Shown piece by piece: positions 55,547 to 64,000 of a DNA stretch of 64,000 bases (positions are counted from its first letter, which is position 1; every line of letters starts with the position of its first letter). The stretch is from Bacteroidota bacterium. GTDB lineage: Bacteria; Bacteroidota; Bacteroidia; AKYH767-A; 2013-40CM-41-45. The notes under the pieces were generated by a model that had not been told where the DNA came from, did not search any database, and saw nothing but the letters and a program-made list of their open reading frames with translations. The position numbers and the translations under genes are program-made. The stretch is taken from the NCBI GenBank assembly GCA_016721305.1, contig JADKIH010000001.1, forward strand, positions 186,001 to 250,000. Reading direction: 5' to 3'.

Positions 55547-57184
55547 TCAAAACCCGATGTTGGCGCCAAAACTGATAGTCGTTTTTTTACCTCTCATGTA
55601 TGGCATCGTATATCGATCCAGCGAATTTTCCTCGCCTTCGTTATTGCTGAGATTTAGCCCGGCATAGAGCCAGCAGTCGTTCAGGATTTGATAGCTCGCC
55701 GAAACTGCTAAGTCACTCGATTGCCACCAGAGGAAATCGATAAATGGATTTCCCATTCCGTTTCCAATCGTATCTCTCGATGAACCGCTGTAGTTATACT
55801 CTTGTCCTTTTTGTGCAAGTGTATATGAGAGCTTCACCGTAGCTTTCGGTATCGGATGTGCCGTTACGCCAACGTAAATTTCCTGGCTGTTTTCGCCAAG
55901 ATAATGCCCCATGTTGTAATCGGAACTTGCATAGGTTGCCGATAACAAATAGTGACGGTAGGCACCCGGATTAGTACGGGTGTATTCAGCAGCCAGACTG
56001 ATATTCTTGTTTAAGATATTGCTGATCTTCCCTCCTATTTTAGCACTTACGAAGTTGGTCTGCTTCTTCGAATCCATCGCACGGCCCAAGGCAATCTCGT
56101 CGATGAATACGCTTAAATAGAGGTGTGCATTCTTTACATGATAAGAAGAGATGTTGAAGAACATCTGCGAATTTTGTCCGAGGAAGTTAGACCCTGCGCT
56201 CGATAATGAGTGGTCAACGGTCTTATAAAAGAAGAACGGAACCAGATAAGCCGGGTTCACGGATTGATCACTATATACTATAGAGTTTCCGATCGACGCA
56301 CTGAGCTTCGACCATGGTTTAAATGTAAAGAGATTGGCAGCTACGTATTTCGGCTGCATAATGATGCGGACCGATTGTCCGTTATAATAAGAGCGTGAGC
56401 TGTCGAGAACGTTTGAGACCAACCATCCATGAACATAATTGAAGTCGAACCATTTCACCGGATTCATATGAAAACGGATTTGTGTGAACGACGGCTGATG
56501 TCCCGAGAAGATATTTGCGCCATGTTCGTTGTCACCCCAAACGAAGTGATCTTTCACAATTCCCAAACTTCCCCACGACCAAGAGTAGGTTAACCCACCA
56601 CGCACTTCATCATAATCGCCGCCACCTTGCGTGTCGGCTTTGTAGTTAGATGCACTTGCCTGATTCAAATAAGCAGGATCGCTCAAACGACGAGTCTCAT
56701 GATTATCGCGCAGGCTCGCATAGAAGCCAAAGTTCTTACCTATATAAGAGTGAAATTCCGCTCCGTTCCAACGGTGATAAAAACTGCCGGTGTCGTTAGT
56801 ATAATATGTAAGTCCTAAAATCGGATTCAGTGTAAATGAGAAAAGTGAATCCTTATAATAGAAGAGATCGGTACGACGTGAAAAATTCTTATCCGCTTTC
56901 AACTCTTTATTAAAGTCGCGCAAATAAAAATCGAGATCACCCTGTTGACGCTTATTTAATGTAGTTCGTTTCTCATCAGCTTCATGAAGCTTCTGAGCTA
57001 CCATCATCCTGCTATAAGGTTTAACCGCAGTGTTCAACTCAATCACCCGCATATTCGCCAGCTCATCCAGAAACTCGTACAGGTCGGTATTACTTACATG
57101 CACGTAAACCTCCTGCCCTTTTACGGCCGCGGCTACGGTAATTAGTAAGAATGTAAGTAAGACTTTTTGTACTCGTTTGAACAT
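55547..57184 (-). CDS. Wzi-like capsule assembly outer-membrane protein
   Basis: A 545-residue protein. A signal peptide (1-23, ending in VKGQE) is followed by YEFLDELANMRVIELNTAVKPYSR, a motif typical of the Bacteroidota Wzi-type family, and then a barrel with regular aromatic strands ending in TTISFGANIGF. Wzi proteins attach or present capsular polysaccharide at the cell surface. It stands at the edge of the polysaccharide gene region 57.3-64 kb, which supports this assignment. Start at ATG 57184 fits the signal peptide. Confidence 0.82.
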   Translation of the reverse strand: MFKRVQKVLLTFLLITVAAAVKGQEVYVHVSNTDLYEFLDELANMRVIELNTAVKPYSRMMVAQKLHEADEKRTTLNKRQQGDLDFYLRDFNKELKADKNFSRRTDLFYYKDSLFSFTLNPILGLTYYTNDTGSFYHRWNGAEFHSYIGKNFGFYASLRDNHETRRLSDPAYLNQASASNYKADTQGGGDYDEVRGGLTYSWSWGSLGIVKDHFVWGDNEHGANIFSGHQPSFTQIRFHMNPVKWFDFNYVHGWLVSNVLDSSRSYYNGQSVRIIMQPKYVAANLFTFKPWSKLSASIGNSIVYSDQSVNPAYLVPFFFYKTVDHSLSSAGSNFLGQNSQMFFNISSYHVKNAHLYLSVFIDEIALGRAMDSKKQTNFVSAKIGGKISNILNKNISLAAEYTRTNPGAYRHYLLSATYASSDYNMGHYLGENSQEIYVGVTAHPIPKATVKLSYTLAQKGQEYNYSGSSRDTIGNGMGNPFIDFLWWQSSDLAVSASYQILNDCWLYAGLNLSNNEGEENSLDRYTMPYMRGKKTTISFGANIGF

Positions 57185-57189
57185 ACTGG

Positions 57190-57340
57190 CAGGCGGATTA
57201 GCTGATTAGCTGATTAGCTAATTAGCTAATGTTGGCAATTTGGTTAGTTGGTTACTCTATTATATATGTATACTCTTTTATTACTTGTATGCTACACTAT
57301 TCACTCATCAGCTAATCAGCTAATCAGCTAATCAGCCAAT
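57190..57340. repeat. Inverted GCTAATCAGC word arrays between wzi-like and sugar transferase genes
   Basis: GATTAGCTGATTAGCTAATTAGC words at 57195-57228 and CAGCTAATCAGCTAATC words at 57305-57340 face each other across about 75 bp. Same word family as 5584-5828 and 7380-7443. Confidence 0.8.
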
Positions 57341-58500
57341 CACTTACTGCGAGCCTTCTTCAGCAGTATGTTATAAGCCGCCAAACAGAAGTACTTCACA
57401 TCGGTTACGAAAGGACTCTTTTCATAAGCTTGTAAGTAGCGCATTTCGGAAGCCTGGATTTCTTCGATTGTTTTTGGCATATCTACATAGAATGGCGGAA
57501 CAAGACCCGGTTTGTGCTTTAGGCGTCTTTCCTGGAGTTCTTCGGAATACAATCCTAAGTAGTGTGATGAGAGAGGGCGAACGCCTACAATCTTGAGGTC
57601 TCCTTTTATGAGATTCATGATCATCGGTAATTCGTCGATCCAGTAACGGCGGAAGAGGCGACCGAGCGTAGACACGCGGAAGTCGTTATTCATCTTGCCT
57701 CCATCGGCCAGATTGTTCGTGTCGTATACATACTTCTGGATGTACTCACTATATGAGTGCATGGTACGCATCTTATATACATATATAACCTTTCCGTTTT
57801 TGCCGTGGCGGCGCATACGGAAGATTGGTCCATAAACCGGTTCGTAATCGAAGAGCGGTTCTTTTACTTTTGAAGCAACGAAGTAGAGATTCTTGCCGAT
57901 GAATTTCATCGAGCGGATTTCGAAACCGGCAGCATAAAGGCGGCCTAAGGTTTCGGTACGGGAAAGGACTTTGTTACGTTCGCCGACAAGTACATTATAA
58001 AAGAGGCGAGTGATTGGGAACTTCGGGAATACTCGTTTTAAGAAAAAGTCGAGTACATAATATATATGAGCAAGTCCTTTCGGGAACTTGTTAAAAATTC
58101 TTGTTTTGCGGAGATACTTAGTTTCGACACAACCGACAAACAAACCGCCGTCGACCAAATGATCATTTACGTTATGCAAAAACTTGTTGATTCCACGAAC
58201 ATCATTAATTCGTTTTAAGTTGATGATCGTGTTTGCGTTGTTTGGAAGATGGTTGATGCTTTCGGAAATCGAAGTACGCATTACAAAAGTTCCGGGTGCA
58301 TTGATCTGACAAAATTCCGAAACGTACTTTTTGACGTCGCGTTCCATTCCGCCGATCTTTTCAAGATGCGGACGAAAGGCATGCGATCGTTTGGAAGAAC
58401 GCCGAACTTCTTTTGTCGAAACAGCATTCGATCCTTGAACCATTTGTGGTCGGAACGAAAACTGTCGTAAAGCAGCTTTAGTACTTTTTTCTCGTTTCAT
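57340..58500 (-). CDS. Sugar transferase fused to a methyltransferase-like N-terminal region
   Basis: A 386-residue protein. The C-terminal half is a bacterial sugar transferase (PF02397-type): GKVIYVYKMRTMHSYSEY, FRVSTLGRLFRRYWIDELPM, KGDLKIVGVRPLS and the end KHKPGLVPPFYVDM. This family loads the first sugar phosphate onto undecaprenyl phosphate. The N-terminal about 200 residues (LHNVNDHLVDGGLFVGCVET, LGRLYAAGFEI) resemble a degenerate SAM methyltransferase. The usual N-terminal membrane re-entrant helix before the FRTM-type motif is not seen; VLDFFLKRVFPKFP may replace it. This fused layout seems to recur in Bacteroidota. Start at ATG 58500. Confidence 0.85.
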   Translation of the reverse strand: MKREKSTKAALRQFSFRPQMVQGSNAVSTKEVRRSSKRSHAFRPHLEKIGGMERDVKKYVSEFCQINAPGTFVMRTSISESINHLPNNANTIINLKRINDVRGINKFLHNVNDHLVDGGLFVGCVETKYLRKTRIFNKFPKGLAHIYYVLDFFLKRVFPKFPITRLFYNVLVGERNKVLSRTETLGRLYAAGFEIRSMKFIGKNLYFVASKVKEPLFDYEPVYGPIFRMRRHGKNGKVIYVYKMRTMHSYSEYIQKYVYDTNNLADGGKMNNDFRVSTLGRLFRRYWIDELPMIMNLIKGDLKIVGVRPLSSHYLGLYSEELQERRLKHKPGLVPPFYVDMPKTIEEIQASEMRYLQAYEKSPFVTDVKYFCLAAYNILLKKARSK

Positions 58501-59063
58501 GTTAAGTTTCGTTCCCGCAACAAACCTAAGACGTTGATGAATCTTTGGTTTGTCTTTTTTGCATTTATCTTACAAATGCAAAAAATAGTCGAATTAATTA
58601 CCTTGAGTTATTTAATTAATTCCTAATATTTTTTTCAGATCTGTTTTGCTTAAACGCAGTAGCAGCGCATCTTCTGAAGGACTCTTCGCTTATCCGATAC
58701 CCCATCAGACAAGAAGTTATGAAGAGAGGTGTGTTGATTTCGTTTGTTATTTCAAATCTAATAAAAAGAGTGCGAAAAAGCAAGTTTAACGGGTGATTTG
58801 CAGAGAGAAGGCTCAATTTTAAAAAAAACAGGCCAAGAGTGAAGAAATTTAGGGTGAAATAGTGCAACTATTCAGCATTGACGGGGTAAAAGCAGGGACT
58901 GGCAGAAGGAATTTTCTTTGGGTTTAAAACCACACGTTCCCAAAACGCACTCAAAGAGAATTCTTCTCTCCGCCGGAATAGTATATACATGACGTGAATC
59001 GAAGCTTCAATTATTTGAATAAATAATAGGCTTCTTTTTGCATCATAATTAATATTAATTACT
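58501..59063. other. Intergenic region between divergent sugar transferase and deacetylase genes
   Basis: About 560 bp, AT-rich, with no convincing gene. It contains a small hairpin, GCATTTATCTTACAAATGC, at 58561-58579. It must hold the promoters of two divergent units, but I cannot place them with confidence. Confidence 0.5.
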
Positions 59064-59990
59064 GTGCCTAAATACTGCCTACTTACAAACGATGTCGAAA
59101 CACACAGCATCTGGTTTAACACGCTGCGTGATGAAACAGGTGTAAAAGTTTTGGAAGAAGGCATGCCATTATTGTTGGACATCTACAAAAAGTTCAACAT
59201 CAAAAGCACATTTTATTTTGTCGGCGACATGGCCGAAAAATTTCCCGAAGTTGTCAGAATGGTTGTTCCGTTTGGACACGAAGTTGCTTCGCATGGTTGG
59301 TCGCATGAAGTTGATCAGGCATTCGATGTGTTGTCGTTCGACAAACAAAAAGAACATCTCATTCGTTCCAAAAAAGTTTTGGAAGACATCTCCGGACAAG
59401 AAGTAACATCATTTCGAGCGCCTGCATTGCGAGTAAACAGTGATACACCGAGAGCACTTATCGAAGCAGGATTTAATTGCGACAGTTCGGTAGCGGCACA
59501 AAGATTCGATATGTTTCTTTCGTTCGGAGGAATGAAAAAACTGAATTGGCTGAAAGCTCCTCGCCTGCCATATCGCACCGACCCAAACAATCTCTTCCGC
59601 AAAGGTGATGGTCCACTTATAGAGATCCCTCTGACAGCGATGTTGTTTCCCTTTGTAGGCACGACGATGCGGATCTTCCCTACGATTACCAGAATGCAAC
59701 AGCGACTCTTCCATGCCGAAACCAAATCGACCGGCAAGCCTCTCGTGTTCGACATACATCCGAATGAGATGATCGATGAGAGTACGGAGCGTAGAACGAT
59801 TGCACGAAGAACAAAGAATCCGATTAAGTATTTACTGAGTGATGTGATTAGAGGTAAGATGAAAGTCAAAAATCTAGGTCCACAGGCAGCAGTATTGTAT
59901 GACGATTTTATTTCCTACTATAAAAATCAGGGGTACGAATTCATTACCGTTAAAGATTACGTGAAAAGAAATTTTCCGGATATCAGATAA
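59064..59990 (+). CDS. Polysaccharide deacetylase family protein
   Basis: A 308-residue carbohydrate esterase-4 (NodB-homology) enzyme. Motifs in order: YCLLTNDVETHS with the metal/base Asp, ASHGWSHEVDQ (HxxxH), TSFRAPALRVN, and FDIHPNEMI near the end. It has no signal peptide, so it probably acts in the cytoplasm on a lipid-linked or free glycan, consistent with an O-antigen/exopolysaccharide role. Start is GTG at 59064, as it gives the complete first strand. The stop overlaps the ATG of the next gene by one base (TAATG), so the two are translationally coupled. Confidence 0.9.
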   Translation: MPKYCLLTNDVETHSIWFNTLRDETGVKVLEEGMPLLLDIYKKFNIKSTFYFVGDMAEKFPEVVRMVVPFGHEVASHGWSHEVDQAFDVLSFDKQKEHLIRSKKVLEDISGQEVTSFRAPALRVNSDTPRALIEAGFNCDSSVAAQRFDMFLSFGGMKKLNWLKAPRLPYRTDPNNLFRKGDGPLIEIPLTAMLFPFVGTTMRIFPTITRMQQRLFHAETKSTGKPLVFDIHPNEMIDESTERRTIARRTKNPIKYLLSDVIRGKMKVKNLGPQAAVLYDDFISYYKNQGYEFITVKDYVKRNFPDIR

Positions 59991-61159
59991 TGAATTTGCA
60001 GAATTCCATGGAGAAAAAGAACCCATACAGCGAAGCACTTTTTCGATTACGACAGTACATCGAGAAAGAAGAATTCAAAGGCTACGACCCGTATGATACG
60101 CTGTGCTCTCCTATCCCATTTCACTGGTTCACTTCCTGGGGACCGGTATTGGCGACACAGTTTCAAAAGAGAAATCCGATTAACATTCGTCCGTTGCTGG
60201 GTATTCGAAAAGATTACAATCCGAAAGGCATTGGATTGTTACTGGATACATATTGCAGACTGAAAGAGAAATCTGCTTCGGACATATACGACAAACAAAT
60301 TGATTTTTGTTTTGATTACCTGCAACAGAATAGCACAGAAGGTTTTTCGGGCGCATGCTGGGGCTATAATTTTCCATGGGCAACGACGGAGAAATATCTG
60401 CCTTCGTTTGAGCCATCTTCTGTCGTAACGGGTTTTGTGAGCAGAGGAATTGACCGATACAGAATCTTGACCGGCGATGAACGGGCATCTGAGTTTATAC
60501 AGAGTGCGGCAGTTTTCATTGATAAAGATCTGACAAAAACTACTTTCGAAAGCGGTATTTCCATCAGCTACACGCCGGTGCTAACCGATTGTTGTTACAA
60601 TGCATCCTTATTAGGTGCAGAAGTGCTGGCAAGGGCTCACCGGTTGAAGGCGAATGCTCATTACAGGCAGAATGCCATTGCTGCAGTAAATTTTGTTATT
60701 AGTAAACAGTTGGATGATGGTTGCTGGAATTACTCGATGAATTTAAAGACGGGGGAAGAACGAAAACAGATTGATTTTCATCAGGGGTATGTGATCGACA
60801 GTATTCGAATAATTGCTAAGTTGCTGGAGATAAAAGATACGATGTGGGAGCAGGCAATTCGTAAGGGTTTGAAGTTTTATAAGGAGCAGCAGTTTTTCGA
60901 AGATGGAAGAAGTTTGTGGAGATTGCCTAAGGAATTTCCTGTGGAGATTCATAATCAGTCGCAGGGGATTATTACTTTTTTTGATAGTGGTGATGTTGAA
61001 TTTGCGAAGAGAATTGCGGATTATACGATTGCGCATATGCAGGATCGAAAGGGGTATTTCTATTATCGGAATTTTCGTTGGTATAAGAATAAGATTTCCT
61101 ATATGAGATGGAGTAATGCGTGGATGATGGTGGCGTTGGAGAGGTTGGTTTCAGGCTGA
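59990..61159 (+). CDS. Alpha/alpha-toroid (six-hairpin) fold protein, polysaccharide biosynthesis context
   Basis: A 389-residue protein with helical-hairpin repeats (DKQIDFCFDYLQQNS, AAVNFVISKQLDDGCWNY, SNAWMMVALERL) resembling glycosidase or terpene-cyclase-like alpha/alpha toroids. Conserved aromatic and acidic residues recur (FSGACWGYNFPW, FHQGYVIDSIR). Members of this group are often found beside glycan-building genes in Bacteroidota and are sometimes misnamed delta-aminolevulinic acid dehydratase. No catalytic residues can be proved by eye. Coupled to the upstream deacetylase. Confidence 0.7.
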   Translation: MNLQNSMEKKNPYSEALFRLRQYIEKEEFKGYDPYDTLCSPIPFHWFTSWGPVLATQFQKRNPINIRPLLGIRKDYNPKGIGLLLDTYCRLKEKSASDIYDKQIDFCFDYLQQNSTEGFSGACWGYNFPWATTEKYLPSFEPSSVVTGFVSRGIDRYRILTGDERASEFIQSAAVFIDKDLTKTTFESGISISYTPVLTDCCYNASLLGAEVLARAHRLKANAHYRQNAIAAVNFVISKQLDDGCWNYSMNLKTGEERKQIDFHQGYVIDSIRIIAKLLEIKDTMWEQAIRKGLKFYKEQQFFEDGRSLWRLPKEFPVEIHNQSQGIITFFDSGDVEFAKRIADYTIAHMQDRKGYFYYRNFRWYKNKISYMRWSNAWMMVALERLVSG

Positions 61160-61470
61160 TTTATTTCATGCTGATTTGTTTCCTGCTGATTTGTTTCCTG
61201 CTGATTTGTTTCCTGCTGATTTGTTTCCTGCTGATTTGTTTCCCGCAGATTTCGCAGACAAAAAATCCCGCAGATTACGCGGATGGGGTCCTGTTGATTT
61301 GTTTCCCGCGGATTTGTTTCCCGCAGATTTCGCAGACAAAAAATCCCGCAGATTACGCAGATGGGTTCCTGCTGATTTGTTTCCCGCGGATTTGTTTCCC
61401 GCGGATTTGTTTCCCGCTGATTTGATTCCCGCTGATTTTCCCGCAGATTACGCAGATGGGTTCTCGTAGA
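61158..61470. repeat. Left inverted repeat array (CTGATTTGTTTCC / CGCAGATTACGCAGA)
   Basis: Begins at the stop codon of the upstream gene with five tandem copies of a 15-bp unit TGCTGATTTGTTTCC, then longer units containing CCCGCAGATTTCGCAGAC and CCCGCAGATTACGCAGATGG. It is the reverse complement of the array at 61929-62312. Confidence 0.9.
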
Positions 61471-61548
61471 AATTCGCATATATTATCCATCATCTATTGG
61501 TTGTGATTAACATGGCGAGGCTTTTTCTTTGTCTAAAATAAAAACCAA

Positions 61549-61926
61549 ATGACTGAAAATGAAATTTCTTATATTGTTAGAGGTGCGATCTATGAAGTGT
61601 ACAACGAGTTTGGTCCTGGGCTTTTTGAAAAGGTTTATGAGAAAATATTGCAAATCCGTCTTAGAAAGAGAGGATTGTCAGTAAAGGCTCAGGTTGTCGT
61701 CCCACTTATTGTTGACGGTATCGTTATTGACTCTGCATTCAAAGCGGATTTAATAGTTGAAGAAAAAGTTATTGTTGAAATAAAATCTATTGATGCTATT
61801 GGCAAAGTTCAGCACATGCAGTTGCTAACATACCTTAGACTATCAAAATTGAAATTAGGCATACTCGTAAACTTCAACACTGATGAAATATCAAAATCTA
61901 TTTTTCGAAAAGTGAACAATTTGTAA
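61549..61926 (+). CDS. GxxExxY family protein (PD-(D/E)XK nuclease fold)
   Basis: A 125-residue protein with the family signature G24-L-F-E27-K-V-Y30. A nuclease-like core follows: the Asp of FKADLIVEEKVIVEIKSID (about D67), E77-I-K79 and a QLLTYL helix (Q91). Members of this family are common in Bacteroidota and Opitutae, often in many copies; their function is not established. No restriction-modification partner lies next to it. The start at 61549 fits the family N-terminus. Its repeat-array setting is the notable feature. Confidence 0.88.
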   Translation: MTENEISYIVRGAIYEVYNEFGPGLFEKVYEKILQIRLRKRGLSVKAQVVVPLIVDGIVIDSAFKADLIVEEKVIVEIKSIDAIGKVQHMQLLTYLRLSKLKLGILVNFNTDEISKSIFRKVNNL

Positions 61927-61928
61927 TA

Positions 61929-62312
61929 GATATCCGCAGGAAATAATCCTCGAGAAACCATCTGCGTAATCTGCGCTTTTTTTTGTCTGCGTAATCTGCG
62001 GGAAACAAATCAGCAGGAACCCATCTGCGTAATCTGCGGAATTTTTGTCTGCGAAATCTGCGGGAAACAAATCAGCAGGAACCCATCTGCGTAATCTGCG
62101 GAATTTTTGTCTGCGAAATCTGCGGGAAACAAATCAGCAGGAACCCATCTGCGTAATCTGCGGGAAATAATCCGCGGGAACCCATCTGCGTAATCTGCGG
62201 GATTTTTGTCTGCGAAATCTGCGGGAAACAAATCAGCAGGAACCCATCTGCGTAATCTGCGGGATTTTTGTCTGCGAAATCTGCGGGAAATGATTAGTGT
62301 TATCTGCAGGAA
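61929..62312. repeat. Right inverted repeat array (62-bp units, CATCTGCGTAATCTGCGGG)
   Basis: Contains 62-bp units (spaced 62 bp at 62016, 62078 and 62140) that combine CCCATCTGCGTAATCTGCGG, TTTTTGTCTGCGAAATCTGCGGG and AAACAAATCAGCAGGAA. It is the reverse complement of the left array and ends about 6 bp before the stop codon of the DUF354 gene. Confidence 0.9.
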
Positions 62313-62317
62313 AAGAA

Positions 62318-63366
62318 TCAACGGCGTCGATTCATGCCTTCAATAATCCCCACAAAAAAATCGGTCACATTAATTTTGTCTTTTAAAAATCGTGATCGCT
62401 TTCCATTCCATTCGCTCTTGCGATTAGCGTTTTTAAGAAGCATCAAAATTGTTTCAAGTAATAAAGCTTCATTCTCCGGCTTGATACCGAAGCCAAGTTT
62501 GTAATCATCCTCCAACTCCCGCAAGTAACCGATTCGTCCAACGAAATCATTGTAACGAATAAACGGAACACCAAGCACTCCGGCCTCCGCTGCCATGGTT
62601 TGACTATCGCCGATGTACATATCCGCAAAAGCCATTACATGATGCATATCGATTGGACGAATGTTTAAACGATACGGTTCAAACTCCGCTTCCATCTCTC
62701 GCTCTGCCGTGATATACACTTTTCCGTGCGGTTTCAACAAGGCAATCATCTTCAAGGCAAGACCCTTTGTAATTCCCTTTACACCGGAATCATGATGCGC
62801 TTTCAGTTTCGCAAAACGAATTAAAAAATACGGCTCATCGGGATTGAAATATTCCGGACTACATTTTTATCGGCCGCAAAAACATCAGGATGCAGGTATG
62901 CCAGCTCGTGATTCCCTTTGTATGAAATTGTTTTATCGGGACGACCGGTATTGCATACTTCCGGCGATAACAACTTGCCCGCAAACGGATGCGCGAGCTT
63001 TTTCACGAGGGGAATCACATCAGCATCATCTTCATTGACGAAAATATTGGGTATACGTAACAGCCAGCCGATGTGACAAATTTCAGTGGATGTACCGACG
63101 AGCAAATCGGGTCGTGAGCGCAGGCATTTTTTCAACAAACGAAAATCCTGTTTTGCCAGTCCCATCGCAATCGAGAACTTATTATCTTTCCTGCCGTCGG
63201 GTAAAAAATTTTCATACTCCCACCCTTCACTCTTCAGGAGATCCTCGAGAACATCTTTTTTGGTCGCAACCAACATCAAATCATGCCCATTCTGTTTCAG
63301 TCTTTTTATCGTGTGATGAAACAGATGAAAGTGTGCAGGATGATGGAGGTAGAATAAAATTTTCAT
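62318..63366 (-). CDS. DUF354 domain-containing protein (glycosyltransferase-B-like; one indel)
   Basis: A 349-residue protein after repair. The N-terminus MKILFYLHHPAHFHLFHHTI is typical of DUF354, then PDLLVGTSTEICHIGWLL and VNEDDADVIPLV; the C-terminal half has HHVMAFADMYIGDSQTMAAEAGVLGVPFIR. The family resembles UDP-GlcNAc 2-epimerase/GT-B enzymes and is found in envelope polysaccharide clusters. The frame breaks near 62852, where adding one A on the coding strand joins NVVRKYFNPDEPYF to LIRFAKLKAHH. Start at ATG 63366 fits the family N-terminus. It is 34 bp after the acyltransferase gene. Confidence 0.85.
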
Positions 63367-63400
63367 AAAGCGAAATTGAATGAGGTCTTTATGAGCCGGA

Positions 63401-63916
63401 TCAGCTATTAAGCTTTTCCGAGAGATCCTTGACAACTTTAGCAGGCACACCGGCAACCAGTACCCGCGGGGGTACATCTTTGGTAACAACAGAACCAGTT
63501 GCTACTACTGCTTCGTCACCAATGGTGACACCGGGCGCAATCGTTACATTGGGCATAATCCAAACGCCTTTACCTATGTGCGTTTGCATAACCTGTCTTG
63601 GGTATATTTTTTTTAGTCGTGTCTCTGATGGAATGTTAGCATGCGCAGTAATAATCGTTCGATCACCAATAGATGTGTTATCGCCAATGAAAATCTGATC
63701 GGTGAACACGCGGTCAAACATCACTTCGTGACCGATGTACACACCTTTACCGATATTCACTCCTCTCCAGCGGTGAATCACCGTCCTCCAGCTTTTTACA
63801 AAGCAGAAGAAAGCAACTTTATCCAAAAAGAAACGCCAGACAAACTTGATGGCGTATCGCATCTTGCCGAAGAAACCTTTGTATCCGTAAAAATCCATTA
63901 CCTCTTGCGCCGGCAT
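63401..63916 (-). CDS. Hexapeptide-repeat acyltransferase (left-handed beta-helix; WcaF/Maa-like)
   Basis: A 171-residue protein with a left-handed beta-helix: NIGKGVYIGHEVMFD, IFIGDNTSIGDRTIITAHA, IGKGVWIMPNVTIAPGVTIG and DEAVVATGSVVTKDVPP, ending with AGVPAKVVKDLSEK. It probably transfers an acetyl or acyl group to a sugar in the polysaccharide made by neighbouring genes. An N-terminal aromatic segment (IKFVWRFFLDKVAFFCF) may tether it to the membrane. Starts at ATG 63916. Confidence 0.88.
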   Translation of the reverse strand: MPAQEVMDFYGYKGFFGKMRYAIKFVWRFFLDKVAFFCFVKSWRTVIHRWRGVNIGKGVYIGHEVMFDRVFTDQIFIGDNTSIGDRTIITAHANIPSETRLKKIYPRQVMQTHIGKGVWIMPNVTIAPGVTIGDEAVVATGSVVTKDVPPRVLVAGVPAKVVKDLSEKLNS

Positions 63917-63928
63917 CCTTCTTAGCTT

Positions 63929-64000
63929 TTATTTGATATGAATTACTTGTCCCGTGGCAATCGACTCGAGCACACAGAACGTAATGTATGTTGAATGATA
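63929..64000 (-). CDS. Partial C-terminus, possibly a Gfo/Idh/MocA oxidoreductase
   Basis: Only 23 residues plus the stop are in the window. The end VLESIATGQVIHIK resembles the C-terminus of Gfo/Idh/MocA family oxidoreductases, which suits the sugar-nucleotide context. It ends 12 bp before the acyltransferase start on the same strand. Very short, so tentative. Confidence 0.45.
   Translation of the reverse strand, partial: YHSTYITFCVLESIATGQVIHIK

Larger units (their letters stand above)
61158..62312. mobile_element. Putative GxxExxY element bounded by long inverted arrays
   Basis: The gene at 61549-61926 is flanked on both sides by inverted copies of the same repeats. The element fills the whole gap between two convergent polysaccharide genes and touches both stop codons. 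No transposase or integrase is present. Classification as mobile is inference from structure. Confidence 0.4.

Noticed and set aside
61099..61479. Open frames on both strands through the left GxxExxY array
   Set aside because: They arise from the repeat words (ADLFPADLF and similar) in all frames; low-complexity artefacts.
61929..62312. CRISPR array in the right TCTGCG array
   Set aside because: Spacing between words is filled with conserved words rather than unique spacers.

Overview
The window is chromosomal DNA from an uncultured-type member of the Bacteroidota, probably near Chitinophagales or Flavobacteriales, although the exact order cannot be fixed from sequence alone. The evidence is a type IX secretion (T9SS) C-terminal sorting domain, PorV/PorQ-family and SusC-like TonB-dependent proteins, a Wzi-type capsule protein, a BtuB/BtuG-type vitamin B12 locus, giant Thr/Ser/Ala-rich surface proteins, and promoters resembling the Bacteroidota TTG-N19/20-TAnnTTTG form.

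Layout. 0-1.1 kb: two tandem paralogous small exported proteins of unknown function. 1.3-1.9 kb: mscL. 2.0-5.6 kb: a cobalamin-uptake locus (cobalamin riboswitch, BtuB-like receptor, BtuG-like beta-propeller lipoprotein). 5.8-15 kb: housekeeping genes (DUF58 protein, thioredoxin, dnaE, a glycosyltransferase/flippase-fold pair, ruvC, HIT protein, greA). 15-24 kb: an apparent operon of a TonB-dependent receptor, a 1353-residue exported protein and a PorV/PorQ-family barrel. 24.4-28 kb: smc. 28.3-29.3 kb: a non-coding array of hairpin-bearing repeats. 29.5-54.9 kb: three surface-protein genes, including one of about 5,815 residues; two share a dockerin-like C-terminal module and one has a T9SS sorting domain and twenty 46-residue repeats. 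55.5-64 kb: envelope polysaccharide genes (Wzi-like, sugar transferase, polysaccharide deacetylase, toroid-fold protein, DUF354 protein, hexapeptide acyltransferase), interrupted by a GxxExxY nuclease-fold gene enclosed in long inverted repeat arrays.

Many genes, including essential ones (dnaE, smc), are broken by single-base indels. I located 19 such sites. At most of them, adding or removing one base, usually in a short homopolymer, restores a family-typical protein, and every repaired gene length becomes a multiple of three. I read these as uncorrected sequencing errors and give gene boundaries for the repaired genes. No rRNA, tRNA or CRISPR array was seen.

A second theme is low-complexity intergenic DNA. 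Nearly every larger gap in the first 12 kb and around 55-62 kb is filled with short 'word' repeats (7-10 bases, different word families), several arranged as long inverted arms. The most structured case flanks the GxxExxY gene and may be a small mobile or domesticated element.
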